64,000 bases of DNA from Lingula anatina. Lineage: Eukaryota; Brachiopoda; Lingulata; Lingulida; Lingulidae. Location of the stretch: positions 375,276 through 439,275 of the forward strand of contig NW_019774291.1 in NCBI RefSeq assembly GCF_001039355.2, given 5' to 3'. The notes under the pieces were generated by a model. It searched no databases. It saw only the letters and a list, made by a program, of their open reading frames with translations, and had not been told where the DNA came from. The position numbers and the translations under genes are program-made. This document shows, one piece after another, positions 13,801-27,877 of this stretch (position 1 is the first letter of the stretch; every line of letters starts with the position of its first letter).

Positions 13801-16800
13801 TGAACAAATTCTGTGTCAGCTTGGGTGGTCATTTAATAATAATACACCATCTTCCCCTTGAAGTCATCCTATTGTAACACTGTGAAAGGGTGATGCAAGG
13901 TGGTCCAATAGTAGAGGGCTTCATTTACTGTTGTAAGGAGGACCCTTAATTCAGGCAAGTCTGTTGTGGGGTGATTATTTTCCATCTTGATGCACTGTCA
14001 CTTCTGCTCTGCATTCAATTAAATAAGAGACCTGCACAGGTTTGAGTCATTTATATATTTCATGTGTGGATTTATTTTTTGATAGCTTAAATTCTATGGG
14101 AAATTTAGAAGCCTATATCCTTGTGCTTTTCTTTTCTCTCCAAATTGCAGGAAAGATGATGCTAAGTACCATTAAGATTATAAACCTTTTTTTCTGTGCT
14201 GACTCAGCATGTGCGAAAAGGGAAGCTTATACAGCTACAGGCATGATTCCTACAAGGTATGTGCTCAAATGACAGGACAAATGTTGTGGAAGATAGTGTT
14301 TGTTTATCATAACCATGCTTCATAAAAATGTCAAATTGACAAGAAAATTTGACAGGTTGGGTGACGGCTTCATTTGAACGTCAATCTAAAAGTGAATTTG
14401 AGAAACTAGGAACTTTTAATCAATTTTTTTATCCTTGATCAGGAGAGAAAAGTTTTTTGTGTACATTTATCCAGGAATGGGCAGACGGCTTTTATAACAA
14501 ATGCTGCTTCTTTATTGTAACTGCAATTGCTGAAAGAAAAGCCTTGCCTGAAACGATGAAAAGTAAATATTCCATTAATGCTGTAATATTAAGATTGTGA
14601 AGCATGTTTTATCTGTTAGTATTTACATTCTTTTCAATATATAGCCATTCACAATGATTGTCGCAATGTCTAGATTTAACCCAGCAGTCAATGGAGTATC
14701 TCCAGTAGCAGTCAACACATTGTGAACCAAGAAAATGGGCTTCATGCATGCCTCAGCAGAGATGGAGAAAGGAAAGAAAATGGAATTTCAAAGTCAAATG
14801 ATAGATAAACAGCTAGAAATCTGATGGTGAAAAGTGATTAGCTCAAATCCAAATCATCCTTTCTTCCCATAGGACGTGTTTTGATTATTCTTTATTTATA
14901 TGGATCCAGTTCATTTTATGATTTTATTGATTTAAATACATCCAAGTTGGACTGAGATCATTTCAGTCTGCTTCAGCCCCCTCTTCTGCCTGACATCTTT
15001 GCAATGTTTTAGATATTCTTTTTAAAGAAATTTTCCAATATCTAAAATCATTAGCTCCATTATGCAGAATAACCATAGCATTAACAAAAAAAATCAATGT
15101 TTATCCAAAATTGAAATTTGATCTTTTTTATAAGAAAAGAAATAATTGTTACTTTATTTTTATACCAGTTGCTGATAGTGAAAGTTGTACAGGACAGAAA
15201 TAAAAAAGGTTTTTACTATGAATTTGCCTACAGGAATTAAAGAGGATAATTTTTGGCAAGGAATCTTGTACCCTCAACCAGGACTAGGTGGTCACTGATT
15301 TATTTGATTGCAAGGATTTTAGAATCCACATGAAAAATATAACCTTTTTGTAAGAGACAAAGCGTTTTAGCATCAAACTAACCATGTTTAAGTTCACTGA
15401 CACTCGTAAATGTTTCCTATTTGACCTTGAGTTTTAAAAAATGATACATGCGGGATCATCAGTTAATTCCAAACGATGTGTTTTGTGACAATTAGAGTTG
15501 AAAAAGTGGTCTGGTTTGTGTAGATGGGAAAAATAATGCCGGTTTTCATGATCTACTGAAATGATTTTTGACCGAGTTCTAAGTCAGATTCATCTGTTTG
15601 GTTTCCAGATGGTTATAAAACACATTCCAGCAGGACTGATGTTACTAGTACATGCAGTAAACAGTGGTATTAATTTGAAGTAATAAAGGAAATTTTTTCA
15701 ACATCTCTGAGTTATTGTTACAGCATACAGTTTCTAAAGTGGACTGATGGTGGAGTGACGTGCTTGGCAATTGTAGCAATTCAAGAGCTGAAATACAAGT
15801 CTTTCACCAAGTTTCAAGGCAGAAGAGGTAGTTTTTTTGTATCATTAAGTTTTGTGGTTGATGAGAATATATTATATTACTTAAGTATGCAATGATTAAA
15901 GAATAGGAGCTTCCATAATTGAAATGCTTCAAAAAACATCCAAATATGTAATTATGGAGAGAGATAAAACAAATTAGTACCAAATACCAAATTATTATCG
16001 GTAAAAAAAAAAACTGAATTGGTCTAGCTTTAGTAGTTTCTGTAGGATTTAAGATGTAGAAAACTTGCAGGCTGTCTGCGTCCATGTTAAAGTAATGGGT
16101 GTATTAACACACATTAGCCAGATAGTTTATTGGCTCTCCACAGGTGGAGAAGTTCCCAAGCTTGACCAGTACCCACTCTACAGGTGCCTGAACCCAGATG
16201 GTTTTTGTATATGTAAGCAGATGGTCAGGAAATGGTCAGTGTCAGCAGTAGTAGTAGTAGCATTGGTCAGTTTATATGCAGGTGTGGGTATAGTCGAAGG
16301 CCTCAAGCTTAGATTTGGATTTTAAGTCTAAGAAAAAAGAACCACTCTTTGAATATAATCTTTGTCCAATTGAAAAAATAGACATGCTCTACATTTTCTT
16401 GAGTAAAAGAAATAAAAGTTTGGTATGCCAGACATGGGGTATTATCATATCTTACCTGCGAAAATTAATTTTGGATATTGTGAAAATTTTACAAGTGTGA
16501 TTTGGGTGCAGTTACATGTAAGTGTGGGAACTGACCAGTGGTCAGTGTGACAGTAGCCAGGCCTGGCGAGAGGTTACAGAGACCAGGGTCAGGTGTTTAT
16601 ATTTTATTGGGGTGAGGGTCTGTTTTAATGTATAGCACAGGTGGATGAATTTAGTGTATTTATGTTTTTTTCAAGCATTCAACCACCTGTTTCAGTGGGT
16701 GTTCAGGGTTTGCATTATGTTTTTTTTTTTCTTTTTTATTCAGTATAATGATCCCAAGCATTGGAAAGTGAGATATAAAAGCAATAACACTGCATTTGAC

Positions 16801-19800
16801 TGATTTCAATTCTGTTATCAAGAAGACTTTCAACAAAAATGAAAGAAAAATTTCACGAAAAGTGATGTGCTATCAACTCTGTTTTTTCTCCATTTTCTTT
16901 CTATTATTATAATTATTTTTTAAATTCAAAATTTTTGTTGGCTTAACTTCTTGTTTGGAAATAACTTAAAATTGTTTCATTTTGAAAAAAGTAAGTGTAT
17001 TGTTTCCTTGTGAAGATATCATCTTTAATCATTTGTTTAAACTAAGTCCTTCCTGTGTCACTTTCATGTATCTCCTGTGTACCTCACATCCTGGTTCAGG
17101 TTGAATTTTTGAATTTGAAAACTTTTTTGTTATTATTATTTTCTTTTATGTGGCAAATTGTATAATTTGGAAATTCTGTGTTAGAAAAAAATTTGAAAAA
17201 GACAACATGTTTTATAGATATATCCTTTGCATGTATGATAAGTTATCTCTCTGGATGGAAAGTAGCAGTTTTGATATGTCTGCATATGGTATTTTTATTC
17301 TCACGTTGGTTTTTATATCCATGCTTAAAGTTACAATCCTGCATGTCCAACGCTTTCAATTTCAAGTTAGATTATTTGGGCAGTGGAAACTAGAGATGAT
17401 CAAAAGTATTTCAAAGTGGACGTTTTCCTTTTTTTTTTTTTTTTCTAGTTTAATTTTTGTCTGCTGAAGCAGCTGACAGCAAAATGTTTGTAGAAAGACC
17501 AAATGAAAGTTGAGGTCACTTGTGTCTTGTCCTCTTTGAGCTGGCAGCCCTGATGGCTGCAAGGTTTATCACATATTAATGAGGAAGCCATGGTACTGCC
17601 GAGCTGACCCCAGGACCCAGCAGGAAGAGGAAGAGGGGTCATTGAGGGGGAATACTACGCTGTTACTGTGAAATCTGCATAATTTTGCTTGATGTAAATC
17701 CTCATCTATCTTCCCATGTCATTGCTTTGACACCAAAATGACAACTTGTTTGAATTTAAACTGGTATCAATAAGCTGAATTGGGAGTGATCAAGTGACCA
17801 AAAATTGCTTCTTCAATGTATACTTTTTTATTGGGTTTGTTTAAAAAAATTGAGTGTTTGACATCTTATTTGATAATCAGAAAACTTTCTCTGGACAAGC
17901 TAGAAAAAAAGCAAGTAGTTCTTTTGTGAATGTCTTGTTTTCTGATTTTATATTTCATTGAAATTATCCAAGAGTTTTTGTTTATAATTTTGCCAATAAT
18001 GAATGAACATTTTCATGTACATAGCGACTAGAATCCTTGCTTGGTGCACAAATAAACATTAAAAGACTGAAAATGCAGAAATTTTCTCCAGTAAGAGAAT
18101 CAACCCAAGCGCAACATAAAATAAACAGTTTTCAAATAAAACCAGTAAAGAAAACATCTCTCCCTTTCCTTCCTGTTTCACCCTTCTTCCTGCATTTCCG
18201 AAACCCTTTCTCTGAAGTACCTTACCTTTACGCTGTAAAGAAATGCAGTTATGCTTTAATGTTTAAAGAGCTAAAATTACAGTTTGGCCTCTTTTTCTCC
18301 CCTGGCAGTGTTCCAGGTTGTAGACTGTCATAGTTGATTAGCACCTCCAGGGTCAGGTGTATTTGATCTGAGAGGAAAAGGTGAAGTCTGGAGAGGAAAC
18401 AGTGTGGCTGGATTATTGTGGTTGGTTCAAGGGTATTGGGACAAAAGTTCTGGTGTGTATATAGTTGACACACAAAGTGCAAACCAAAAGTCTGCCAGTC
18501 TTTTTTTATGTTTTTTTATGCAACGCTTTTACACAGATTTTGTAATTGCACACTCAGTGGTTTCATCTTCACCTTTATTCATCTGGAAAGCTTTCTGCTT
18601 GATTCAATTTTGGTTCCATTTTGTGATTGTGATTTTATTTTTTATTCCAAAATATGTATATTTCTTAATCCATCAGCCCTTTTAACTTTATGCATAGCAA
18701 AATTGGAAACTTGATTATTAAAAAAATTCTTCTTAAAAAATATGAAGATTGAAACTATCTAATCCATAAAATTGAAATTGTCAGTTTGTTTCTGCATAAA
18801 AACAAAATTGATTCACTAGTAGAGGTTTTTGTTTGTTTTTAAAGTTTTTTCTATGTTGTACACAAACATTTTTACAGATGGACACAAATGTGTTGTTTTA
18901 AAACTCAGAATTTGTCAACCCCTTCAATATACACTGTCCATGCTGAGAAATTTTCAGATGGGAACCGCATCTTTGTCATTCACTAGACAGATGAAAATAT
19001 AAAACCACTTAAAAACTTGTTAACAAGTGTTGAGTTTCGATTGTGTTTATTTTGAAAAAACACTGACTGTACGGTCTGTATGGTCTGTATTGCCAGGGCA
19101 ATTTTGATGGAAAGGTCTCAGCTGGTCAGAACCATAGGGTCCCAGCAATCAAGACAGCCCAGGCCAGCAGTCTGAGACTCTCACTTATAATTGACTTGCT
19201 CGCAACAAGAGTTAGGAGTATAAAATTTAATTGAACTTGAAATATTATAAAATTATAAAAGGCTGCAAACAAAGGGCCTCTTCCTTGACCTTGGTGTGTA
19301 GCCTGCAGCCCACCAAGGAAGGGCAGATACTTGCCAAAGGAAAGGAAGGGTTTCTTCATGTTTTTCGCCCGATTTGTTTTATTACAAACATAATGGTCAC
19401 TAACTCTGCCATTAGGAATACTTCTGAGGAAATGCGAAGCATTATGTTGGTTTAGTGATTGAATCATCAAATGGCCCTCATGTGCCTCTCTGCTTTTTGC
19501 CTTCTGATTTTGATTTTGTAGAATTGAAACCACACTTTGCACAAAGGGAACTCACTTGCGTGGGTTAATTGAGACTGTTATTAATATCTGTATTAATTAG
19601 GACCTTGAAGGCAATTAGAAGCAACATGGTCAATTTTTTCTCCCCAGAATCATTTTTCATGTTCAAAACATGATTCATGTTATTTTGATCGGTATGAAAG
19701 AGGTTTCTGTTAATTTTTTCTTTTTGGTTGAAAATTTATTCTTTCAGTTGCCTTTCTTTTTTTTATTAGAAAATTATCTTCTTTTTTTCCCTCAAATGCT

Positions 19801-21220
19801 AAATCAACCGTCTTTCTGACTAATTTTATATTTAAAAACAAGTATTCTTTTTAATGATATTATACTTTCTTCTTTGGTTGATAGATAAAATTAAACAATT
19901 GCTCATTTTATATATTAATTCATATAAAGAGAAACAGAAACAACTTTGTTTGCACCATGCTAGAGAAATGATGCCAAAGTTCATACAGCAAACATGCAGA
20001 AATGATCTGCTTCCACTGCAGTTGCTCAAGTACTTATCAACTTCATTCCGCTGGACGTCTTTGGTTGTCGAAATTATTTCATAGATATGGGGCCTTTCAG
20101 TGTCAATAAACCGGTACGCTTACCTTGGCTCTTGTCTGTTAAGGTGTCCATGAAATGCTCAAAGCAAGCGACCAGATAAATCTTTATTTACATTTGCACC
20201 CAAAATGATACCTTCAAGTGATCTGTTGATTATTGAAGAGTGCGGCTTCAGGTATCACATAAACATGAGATAGCCTTTTATTGATTGTAGCTTTTATGTT
20301 ATCTCTGTATTATCATAAACAAGTGTTTATGATGGAGATAGCCTGCTGTGTCATTAAGGTAATTTTTTATAGGATTATTATCTAGAACTGTCAATAAAGT
20401 AGAAAATGACCTTGTAGGAAAAATTATCATTTCTTAGCATGAATTTCTATCAGCTATTTGTGACATTTTTGGGATAGATCAAGTACAGGTCTTGTTTAAA
20501 TACAGCTTTAAGTAAAGTAAATAGATTTTATTTTCAGTTGAAACAGGAAGAAAATCAACAAGTTTCACATGATGAAATTTACAGATTTTCCCATCAGAAT
20601 CTTTCCAATTTTTTTCCTGTATAGATTTACACAGGTTCCTCTAATCAAGCTTTTAGTTCATATCATTGAACCACATATTGTTGCTCCATCCTGTGTCCAG
20701 TGATTGGATTTCCAGAAAAAAAAGCTACACTTGCAGTGTACTCTGGTAACAACAACCTGTGAAGTATATGTACACTCACACACAAGTAGTAACCACCAAG
20801 CGCTGTCGTCCTGCGAACAATTAAACCCATCTAATAATAACTTCCTCAGCTACTTTTTATGTTGTTACATCTATTTTCATAGGTGCTACATATACCGAGA
20901 TGTCCGAGGGGTGGGAAGCGAGGGTGGAAGTGAGCTGTTTACGTTACCCTGGGTGCGTCCATGACTGGAGAGGCCCTCGAGCCTGAGAGTTTGGCTCAGT
21001 CTGACTGGGAACACGTGTTGTGGTCACCTTTCGGTTCTGCTACTGCTTCCAGGCTTTTAAAGTGGTATTTGTCTTTGGAATAAATCATTAATTAGTTGTT
21101 TGGATAATGGATGATGTTACAGTGTTGATCTTGCCTAAGAATATGTTGACCTGTGCTCAAATTAGTAACCTTTTGTTTTTCCAGCAAACACCGTCGGCTG
21201 CAGTTGGTGCGGTCACCTTA
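10858..21220. other. Gene-free AT-rich region
   Basis: No supported gene. It holds a C-run at 12,356-12,381 and a T-run at 17,429-17,444. The stretch about 12,740-13,000 is relatively GC-rich and non-repetitive. The longest ORF (138 codons, minus strand 19,126-19,542) has no recognisable domain. Confidence 0.6.
14151..14256 (+). other. Exon-like block bounded by good splice signals
   Basis: The pyrimidine-rich TTCTTTTCTCTCCAAATTGCAG lies just upstream, and CTACAAG|GTATGT follows. One frame is open across the ~106 bp. No homology was recognised, and no partner exon in matching phase was found. It could be a noncoding RNA exon or chance. Confidence 0.2.
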
Positions 21221-21295
21221 AATGAAACTGGTTTTCACAATGATTTGCCAGATATTTTTAGAAATTCTGAGATCATTGTGAAAACTGATTTTGTT
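21221..21295 (+). ncRNA. microRNA-precursor-like hairpin (unconfirmed)
   Basis: Bases 21221-21244 pair with 21272-21295. There are 14 consecutive Watson-Crick pairs (GTTTTCACAATGAT with ATCATTGTGAAAAC), then GU and AT pairs with a single C-A mismatch. The apical part (CAGA with TCTG) pairs further, leaving a small loop. Length and shape fit an animal pre-miRNA. I do not recognise either arm as a known family. The strand could also be minus. Confidence 0.35.
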
Positions 21296-24064
21296 CCCTA
21301 TGTAACATCTTTGACCACGATGACCACAGCCCAGGAGGAACCGTTTGACCACTGTTGGAGCCATCACCACAACATCTTAACTGGTGCATCTGTGCCAGTT
21401 TAAATAAAAACATACCGAGATGATCAGAAAAAAGTCCAGCAACAGTTACTTGGTGCATAATTGTTTTTAGATTATAGAGAAATAAAGACAAAATCAAAAG
21501 AATCTAGGTGGAACTTGAGTTTTTCACCCACCTGACTGAGAGCATGTTTAGGAAAAAGATTCCTTACTAAATGGATCCCAGTAGGCAGCATCAGATATGC
21601 AGTTTTTATGTTTGTTTTATTTGAAGGCAGGGAAGATATGAAAAACAAACACTTTGTCACATTGAATGAGATTGGAGCAGAGAATTTAACCTGGCCTCGT
21701 AGGCCTTCAATTAAATAAGCAGTCAATTAGTTAATTAACCTGATGTGATCCAGTGCAAGTTAATGATGAGAATGAGTGCAAATAACTGGGGTTCCAGAAA
21801 GAGCACCCAGCTAATCACGCAGATCTTTAGTCTATGACAGGCCACATATTTATCAATATTTGAGTTTGTTTTGTGCCATACTTGATAATGCAGGCCCTGC
21901 AGATCAATGGCCAAGACAAGACCCACTTTGCTGAGGAATGGCATTAAATTAGATGGGTATGACCACATTTATATTGTATATATGTATATATATATATGTA
22001 TAGTTTATATTCTAGTAAAACTGTATCTGTCTGTGTAAATAATTTGTTTTGGGTTTTTGTACCAATTATTATCCAATTATTTAGTGTTTAATATCCAAGA
22101 AAGAGACAATCAAAATATTTTTGAAATTCAAAAATGGTGATGAGTATTTGAAGGGGTCCCAAAGTCTTGGTGTTCTTTTTTGGTGCACAGATATTTGGAA
22201 TTAACCTCATTAGCAAAAATGTGTTGTTCTACCATCAGATAGACATGGATATGAAACCGTCTGTCAGTGGTAGTAACCATACAAATACATTAGGCAACAG
22301 ACTTGAGGTCTATGAACAGAGAATTGAGGACAGGACACCTTTACCAGAAAGGGGAAACCACCACCATGCATTTTCAATATAAGGAATCATATTTGGTCAT
22401 AAACAAGAGAAAATGTTGGTGGATTCAATGTCAAATTTGAATTTCGTAATTATTTTTGTTGTTCTTCCGAACTTTCATGGATTTAATTTTGTATTTTTAC
22501 AGGAAAAACATATGACAATTGGTCCTGCAATGACCAAATGTTTCCCTACCCATTAAAGGAATTAAAGGAAGGAGCATATGTTGCAAATTATATCTGTGTT
22601 CCACCTTTTATATCAGTGGTTTGAGAGTTTAATTTCTTGCTCCATATGTTGTATAATTTTGTCAGTTTTGGGGTTTGAGTCTGCAGTCAAAGGAGAAAAA
22701 TAAAAAGGTGACTTAAGAAATTTAATCTGGACCTTGAAGTTGACTTTAACCTTGAAGGCAATTAGAGTTTTAGGACAGACTGGGATTTTGGCTAGTTTTC
22801 TGGTGTTAAATAATTCATTATGAAAGTTTTAATATTTTAAATATAAAACTGACCTCAAACCATTGTCATTCCTTAACTTTATTTATAACTGATGAATTCC
22901 CAGCTCTGTCATCTCCCAGTTTAAAGTATATATTTGTCTCTTTGAACCCTACTTTTTCCCAAAATTCCTAGACCTAACTAGACCTAAAGACATTCGAAAA
23001 GTTCAGAAATGTAACTTCATTTATTTTTTAAGCAAGATTAGCTTACATTTGTTTTGTAACACTGTTGTCAAATAAAAGAAACTGCAAATATTGTTACTAC
23101 TGTTTAAACTTCCTGCAGGAATGTCTTAGTTCGTTCAAATTATTATAAAGACAACACGAACAAATCAAAATGTCCGGGAGGATGAACCATTTATAGTACC
23201 AACACATATCTGAGATTGCATTTTCACCGTTTCTCCACTGTAGGGGTTGGATTTTTACATTATGATTTTACACATGGTGCGTTCGTCTTTCATCTGCAGA
23301 GTTCATCAAAACATTCACTGTGGAAAAAATCATAATTGATCCAAGGTTACGTTGTAACTTGGCCGTATCTGAAGTCGCCCCTCTTTAAAATAAAGTATAA
23401 GAAAGTAAACAAAAAGTATCAGATTATGTTCTTAAAACGAAACGGAAGCACACATACGAATCTGAAAACGGCAATTGGCTGTTAAATATGAATGAAAACC
23501 CAATAATTTTTTTATTTCTGCGTTCAGTATCAGATGGCGACGGGAGTGTTTTTTAGCTCGTCAACGATACCTATCAGTAGGCCAAAACCGGGGATCATAA
23601 GATAGCGTTCTGCCACGTTAGATCGTACCTCCTTCTTAACTTGCCACTTGAAGACAAATTTAGGGGCTTATTTGCTTTCCATATTGACTGATAGTCAGCT
23701 AATATTTGTTCAAAAGAAGGATAGGACGTCTGACCCAGCGAAGTCCGAGGTATTCGCGCTGGCAATTTACCAAATTTAATCGTCCAGTTGATAGTATTAG
23801 TGTAGCTATCTCGCAAAGGATCTTCCTGTCAGGGGGGTGCATCGAGAAATTAAGGGTTTTTTTTACGAAGGTAGATGGACACAAAACATGGAAGTACGCC
23901 GATTTAGATCTATTTTGATTGTTAATGGTTTTACACTCATACATTCGGCGAGAAAAATTGTTAGGCCTATTGTGATAGAATGTACTAAAATAAAAACACA
24001 ACTTTTTTGTTCTTTCTTTTTTTAATAAAAGGCTAAACTTAACAAAATGTCTAACTGTGAAAAT

Positions 24065-24157
24065 GAACAAAAGTTATTTTTCCGCGATTAATATCAAGTC
24101 CAGTAATGACTTTGAAAATAAACAAGAGCTATTTTTCCGCGATTAATATCAAGTCCA
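24065..24157. repeat. Short direct duplication
   Basis: TATTTTTCCGCGATTAATAT followed by CAAGTCCA occurs twice, 57 bp apart, with ACAAAAGT/ACAAGAGC before it. About 36 bp per copy with two or three differences. Confidence 0.8.
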
Positions 24158-24789
24158 TTTCAAGGCACTCATTAATAGTCCAAGTAGTTCGTATAAATGC
24201 TATTCTGTTTTATGTTTTAATAAGTTTTTCATGCTAATGACCTATAACGAAACTGAACTTTTTCGAAAATAAATTGATGAATTTATAAAGTCTAGCAAAA
24301 TTTATGCCATAGATTTCGAAATTAGTCGTTCTCAAAGAAAAACCACATTTATTGAAAAGTCCTGGATAATTAGCCCTGTCAGACGCAATGTTGGCACGCA
24401 TCCCTGTATATTTAAACTGTAGTATACTTGTGGCTACACGGCCAATTCAGCACTTTGATTTATCACACAGTCGAAATATAACAAGTCGTCTTTCAGGGTT
24501 TGATTTACTCCATAACTTCAACTAAAACAGTTTCGGCCGCTGAGAGATAAGTAGGAAGTAGGCGGTGGAATCTAACTTTGATTACCAAATAGCAAATGAA
24601 GAAATTAAAAGGAAAGGAAATTATAACTGACCTAATCAACAGGATGGGGCTATGCAACTGTGCTCTATACGACATATCAAAGCAGGACGCCTAAGATTGC
24701 TAATAAATTCAAATGCTGTATATTCCCGTTCCTGGCAAATGATTAAATCCAGGGGCCGTGATAATCGGTAAAATCCCCTCTCCTCCTAG

Positions 24790-24874
24790 TTACCCCCTCT
24801 CCCGGGCCCCGTTATTATCAATGAAGCTCTCGACCTGATTGATCAGGTGGTTCAAAAACTCTGAGAACATCCAG
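24790..24874 (+). other. Possible noncoding exon (strong splice signals, no open frame)
   Basis: CCCCTCTCCTCCTAG precedes an 85-bp GC-rich block that ends CATCCAG|GTAAGT, both near-ideal splice signals. All three plus frames have stops, so any transcript here would be noncoding or untranslated. It could instead be a regulatory block that matches by chance. Confidence 0.25.
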
Positions 24875-27505
24875 GTAAGTGCCACATTCTTCGGCGGCTA
24901 CTCAGCTGAGCTGTGATTTCCTGTGGCTGGCTACCGAGTTACATTAACAACACGATGTCGGGTTATAAATTTCAGGGGTGAAAAGCTTCTTCCGATCGCA
25001 GGTCTAAGGTGACGTTATTTTATGGCATGTCATCCCATCGAAGTACGTACATTACGACGCAAAAAGGGTCTAAAGTTTCTTCCAGTAATGCAAGGAGTTG
25101 TAATTTGATTATATGCGTGTATTGTTCTTTTGCCGGATTGTCTTTTCTTATTTAAAACTGTTGACAAAAAAAAACTTTTTTCGCCATTTGCTCACAGTGT
25201 AACATACGCCAACTCAATGTATATGATATCAACATTGGAATTTTCTAAACTTGCTCTGAGGACGATGAGAACGAAAACTGACGATTTTAATGAATCTGTA
25301 AACCGTTTAATCAACTTTATCTCACAATTTTTAATGTAATAATGAAGTACGTAAATGTCACTTAACCTTCTCATCGTCTCTTGCCTTTTTTTTTTCGAAA
25401 ACGTTTTTATAGAAAGGGCATCGTTTTTTCCTCGATTCTACGGTTCTTTTTTCTCAAAGGCAAAATTTGCGTGTTTGTCTATATTTGAAATGTATACAAA
25501 ACAAGCGGCAAGCTGCAAGTCACTGGATGGCAGCAATCAAGGCTAAAGCCAACGCTTCTATTTTATTGAGAACTGATCATTGTGAAGTTCAAGAACATTC
25601 ATTTGTTTAAATGGTGGTGAGCATTAAGAACATTCCAAGACACAACATTATCATAAGAATTAAATTTTGTTTAACATGAATTTCATAAAGAGTCTGGAAA
25701 TATGATCTTTTTCCTTTAAAACGCCTTTATTTTTCCATTGCTACACTTTTATTAAAAATTTAATTTTGGGGATAATTTTCATATTTTTCTCCTCCGGAAA
25801 CTCGAGGTGATGGATCCAACTTAAACAAGTTTATGTTATATTGAGTGGTTACATTCAACAGCAAAATGTGAGCACCGAATGAAAAAAAAAATTGAAAAGT
25901 TGGAGGCCGTTTGGAAGACCACCGGTTTATGCAAACAGATATTCCGCAGACGAGGGCAAGTGTCTAACTGGAAAATATTTACGCTAAATATAAACCAACA
26001 TAAAGGGAAACTTGTGCTGTAGCTTTTTCTCAAAGTTTTTAATTTCAAAGAATAATATATTTTACAAAACATGGTGACACGTGTGAAATAAGGGAGCAAG
26101 CTTGTTGAACGTTTCTTAATGTCTTGGGAACGCTGCATAGTTTGTTTAAATGCATACCTGGCGTTTAAAATAAAAACAATCATTTAACTAAAGGGGTTTT
26201 TTAAATTGACAAAAAAGTATTCTTAAAAAAAGAACAAATAATCAAATCTCCAACAGATGCTTCAAATTCTTGCAATCGTTTTCACATATTTACAAATGTG
26301 CGTAAAACGCATTTGGAAATAATCGTTCTGAATAACGACAAAAATTCACACATTCTAATAATGATCAGCTACACATTGTATAGACAAGCTGAACATCATC
26401 GATGATAAAAAAAACGTAACTACAATAAATTAATAGAATATCAAAAGGTCTTTCATTCATATTACACTGTAATATAAATATAACTATATACAAAACATAA
26501 AAAAACCTGATTAAAAAAAAGAAAAACACATGATCCGTCTCAAAATATAAAAACAAGGATCTCGTTTTGCTTTTTATCATACAGATTAAAACAGTTATAA
26601 CATATCTACACAAACATGTTCAATGATTCCATTCTAGTAGTATTTCGTCACCCTAAATTTGTCCTTATATCAAGGAAAAAAAGAAAATCAATATTAAACA
26701 TTTTAAAAGTTTCATCCCAAATCTTTTGAAAATTAAGTACCTCAGAGACACAAGATAATGAACTTTAAAAAACGACCTAAGAGTCGCGTCCTGTGACATT
26801 TTGTTCTAGAACAGCATTCAGGGCTTTGAGAAAGTCGAGGTAAGGGGAACGGGTTTCGCCCCGCGCCCCTTGCACCTGCGCCCAATTGGCCCCTGCACAT
26901 GTCACAGGAAGTTTACGGTCGAAAATGACAACATTTCGACTTCCCCAGCTGCTGAGCGTGACACGGCGCGACCCACGAAATGCTGCTTTACACAGCTTGT
27001 ATCTTACTCTCCCGCTATCGGTTTCCACTTGTCTAAATATACAAATCGTGTTCACCGTAAAATATCGCTCATTAACGACAACTCTTTTCATGTCTGTTTA
27101 CCTGATATGCTCAACTAAACCCCAAGTTTATCCCTGGCGATTCCGCTTACACCTGAACCGTGCGCAACAAGTACTTCAAACTGTTTCGACTTTCACTGCT
27201 CCCGAGAGGAACCAAATTGCCAAGAGCAAATGGCACAACTTCTCAAACTATCCAAAAAGCAATTAGTCGATCTTTTCCCATAAGCTCAATAAATACTTCA
27301 TCAATCCTAGTCCAACTTCAAAGAAGTTAGTAACACAATATTTTTGCCTATATTTACAAAACCTGTTATAAGTAACGGATTGGGAACGGCATAATTTACC
27401 TGCTGCAATTTACATGCCGATGTCGTTTCTCGCTCCTTGTGGTGCGTTTTCTATGTGCTAAGTAAAAACTTTAACAGCTAATTCAAGTCCCTTCCAGCTG
27501 ATTGT

Positions 27506-27511
27506 TTTAAT
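27506..27511 (-). promoter_or_regulatory. Possible polyadenylation signal of SoxE copy 1 (ATTAAA)
   Basis: TTTAAT on the plus strand is ATTAAA read along the gene, about 370 nt after the stop codon. It is the first canonical-type signal I see downstream. Other AATAAA matches lie near 25.7 kb, so the true 3' end could be much farther. Weak evidence, because AT-rich DNA gives such hexamers by chance. Confidence 0.2.
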
Positions 27512-27877
27512 ACTTTCTCCTCAAGAGAGGACAGCCGAGACAACAGAAGACTGCAGAACGCGCTTCGGACGCATCTGCAATGCCAAAATGTGCCGAGAAT
27601 GTCACGCGTATATTCTATTGTCTCGCGACAGTTGTCCATCACTGTCAAAGCCAACCACTCCCGTACCTCACAGCGTAAGGGATCGTACCATTTTGAAATA
27701 CCCAAAAATTCTATTAATCTGCATACGCGACAGCATTTAACATAGCTTAGAACTCATCATCTGTCAACAGGGGAACACGACACGTGCAAAAAGAGGTGCA
27801 CCCCAAATAAAGAAGCAAAACCCGGGTGCTGAGATCAGATGGATAAAACGCTTGTGTTACAGGCACTTGCGTTCCCC

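Larger units (their letters stand above)
21297..27505. other. Gene-free region downstream of SoxE copy 1
   Basis: Contains a TA-rich tract at 21,976-22,002, a short direct duplication at 24,065-24,157 and an exon-like block at 24,790-24,874. ORFs at 23,595-24,070 and 26,777-27,266 overlap on both strands without recognisable domains. Part could be 3' UTR of SoxE copy 1. Confidence 0.5.

Noticed and set aside
16141-16190. Possible exon after CTCTCCACAG with internal CTACAG|GTGCCT
   Set aside because: The donor is weak, no protein motif is seen, and the surrounding sequence is low-complexity.
19126-19542. 138-codon minus-strand ORF
   Set aside because: No recognisable domain, no splice or promoter support, and an ordinary length for chance ORFs in 64 kb.
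20300-20341. Short hairpin ATCATAAAC-AAGT-GTTTATGAT
   Set aside because: The perfect stem is only 9 bp with a 4-nt loop, too short for a microRNA and common by chance in AT-rich DNA.
10793-23607. Shared 15-mer GATCATAAGATAGCG in the foldback at 10.8 kb and at 23.6 kb
   Set aside because: In 64 kb a few exact 15-bp matches are expected by chance, and the flanks do not align.
23595-24070. Minus-strand ORFs of 73 and 123 codons
   Set aside because: Overlapping frames on both strands with no recognisable protein family.
26777-27266. Overlapping ORFs of 104 and 126 codons on opposite strands downstream of SoxE copy 1
   Set aside because: Both strands are open over the same DNA without any known motif. 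More likely 3' UTR or flanking sequence.
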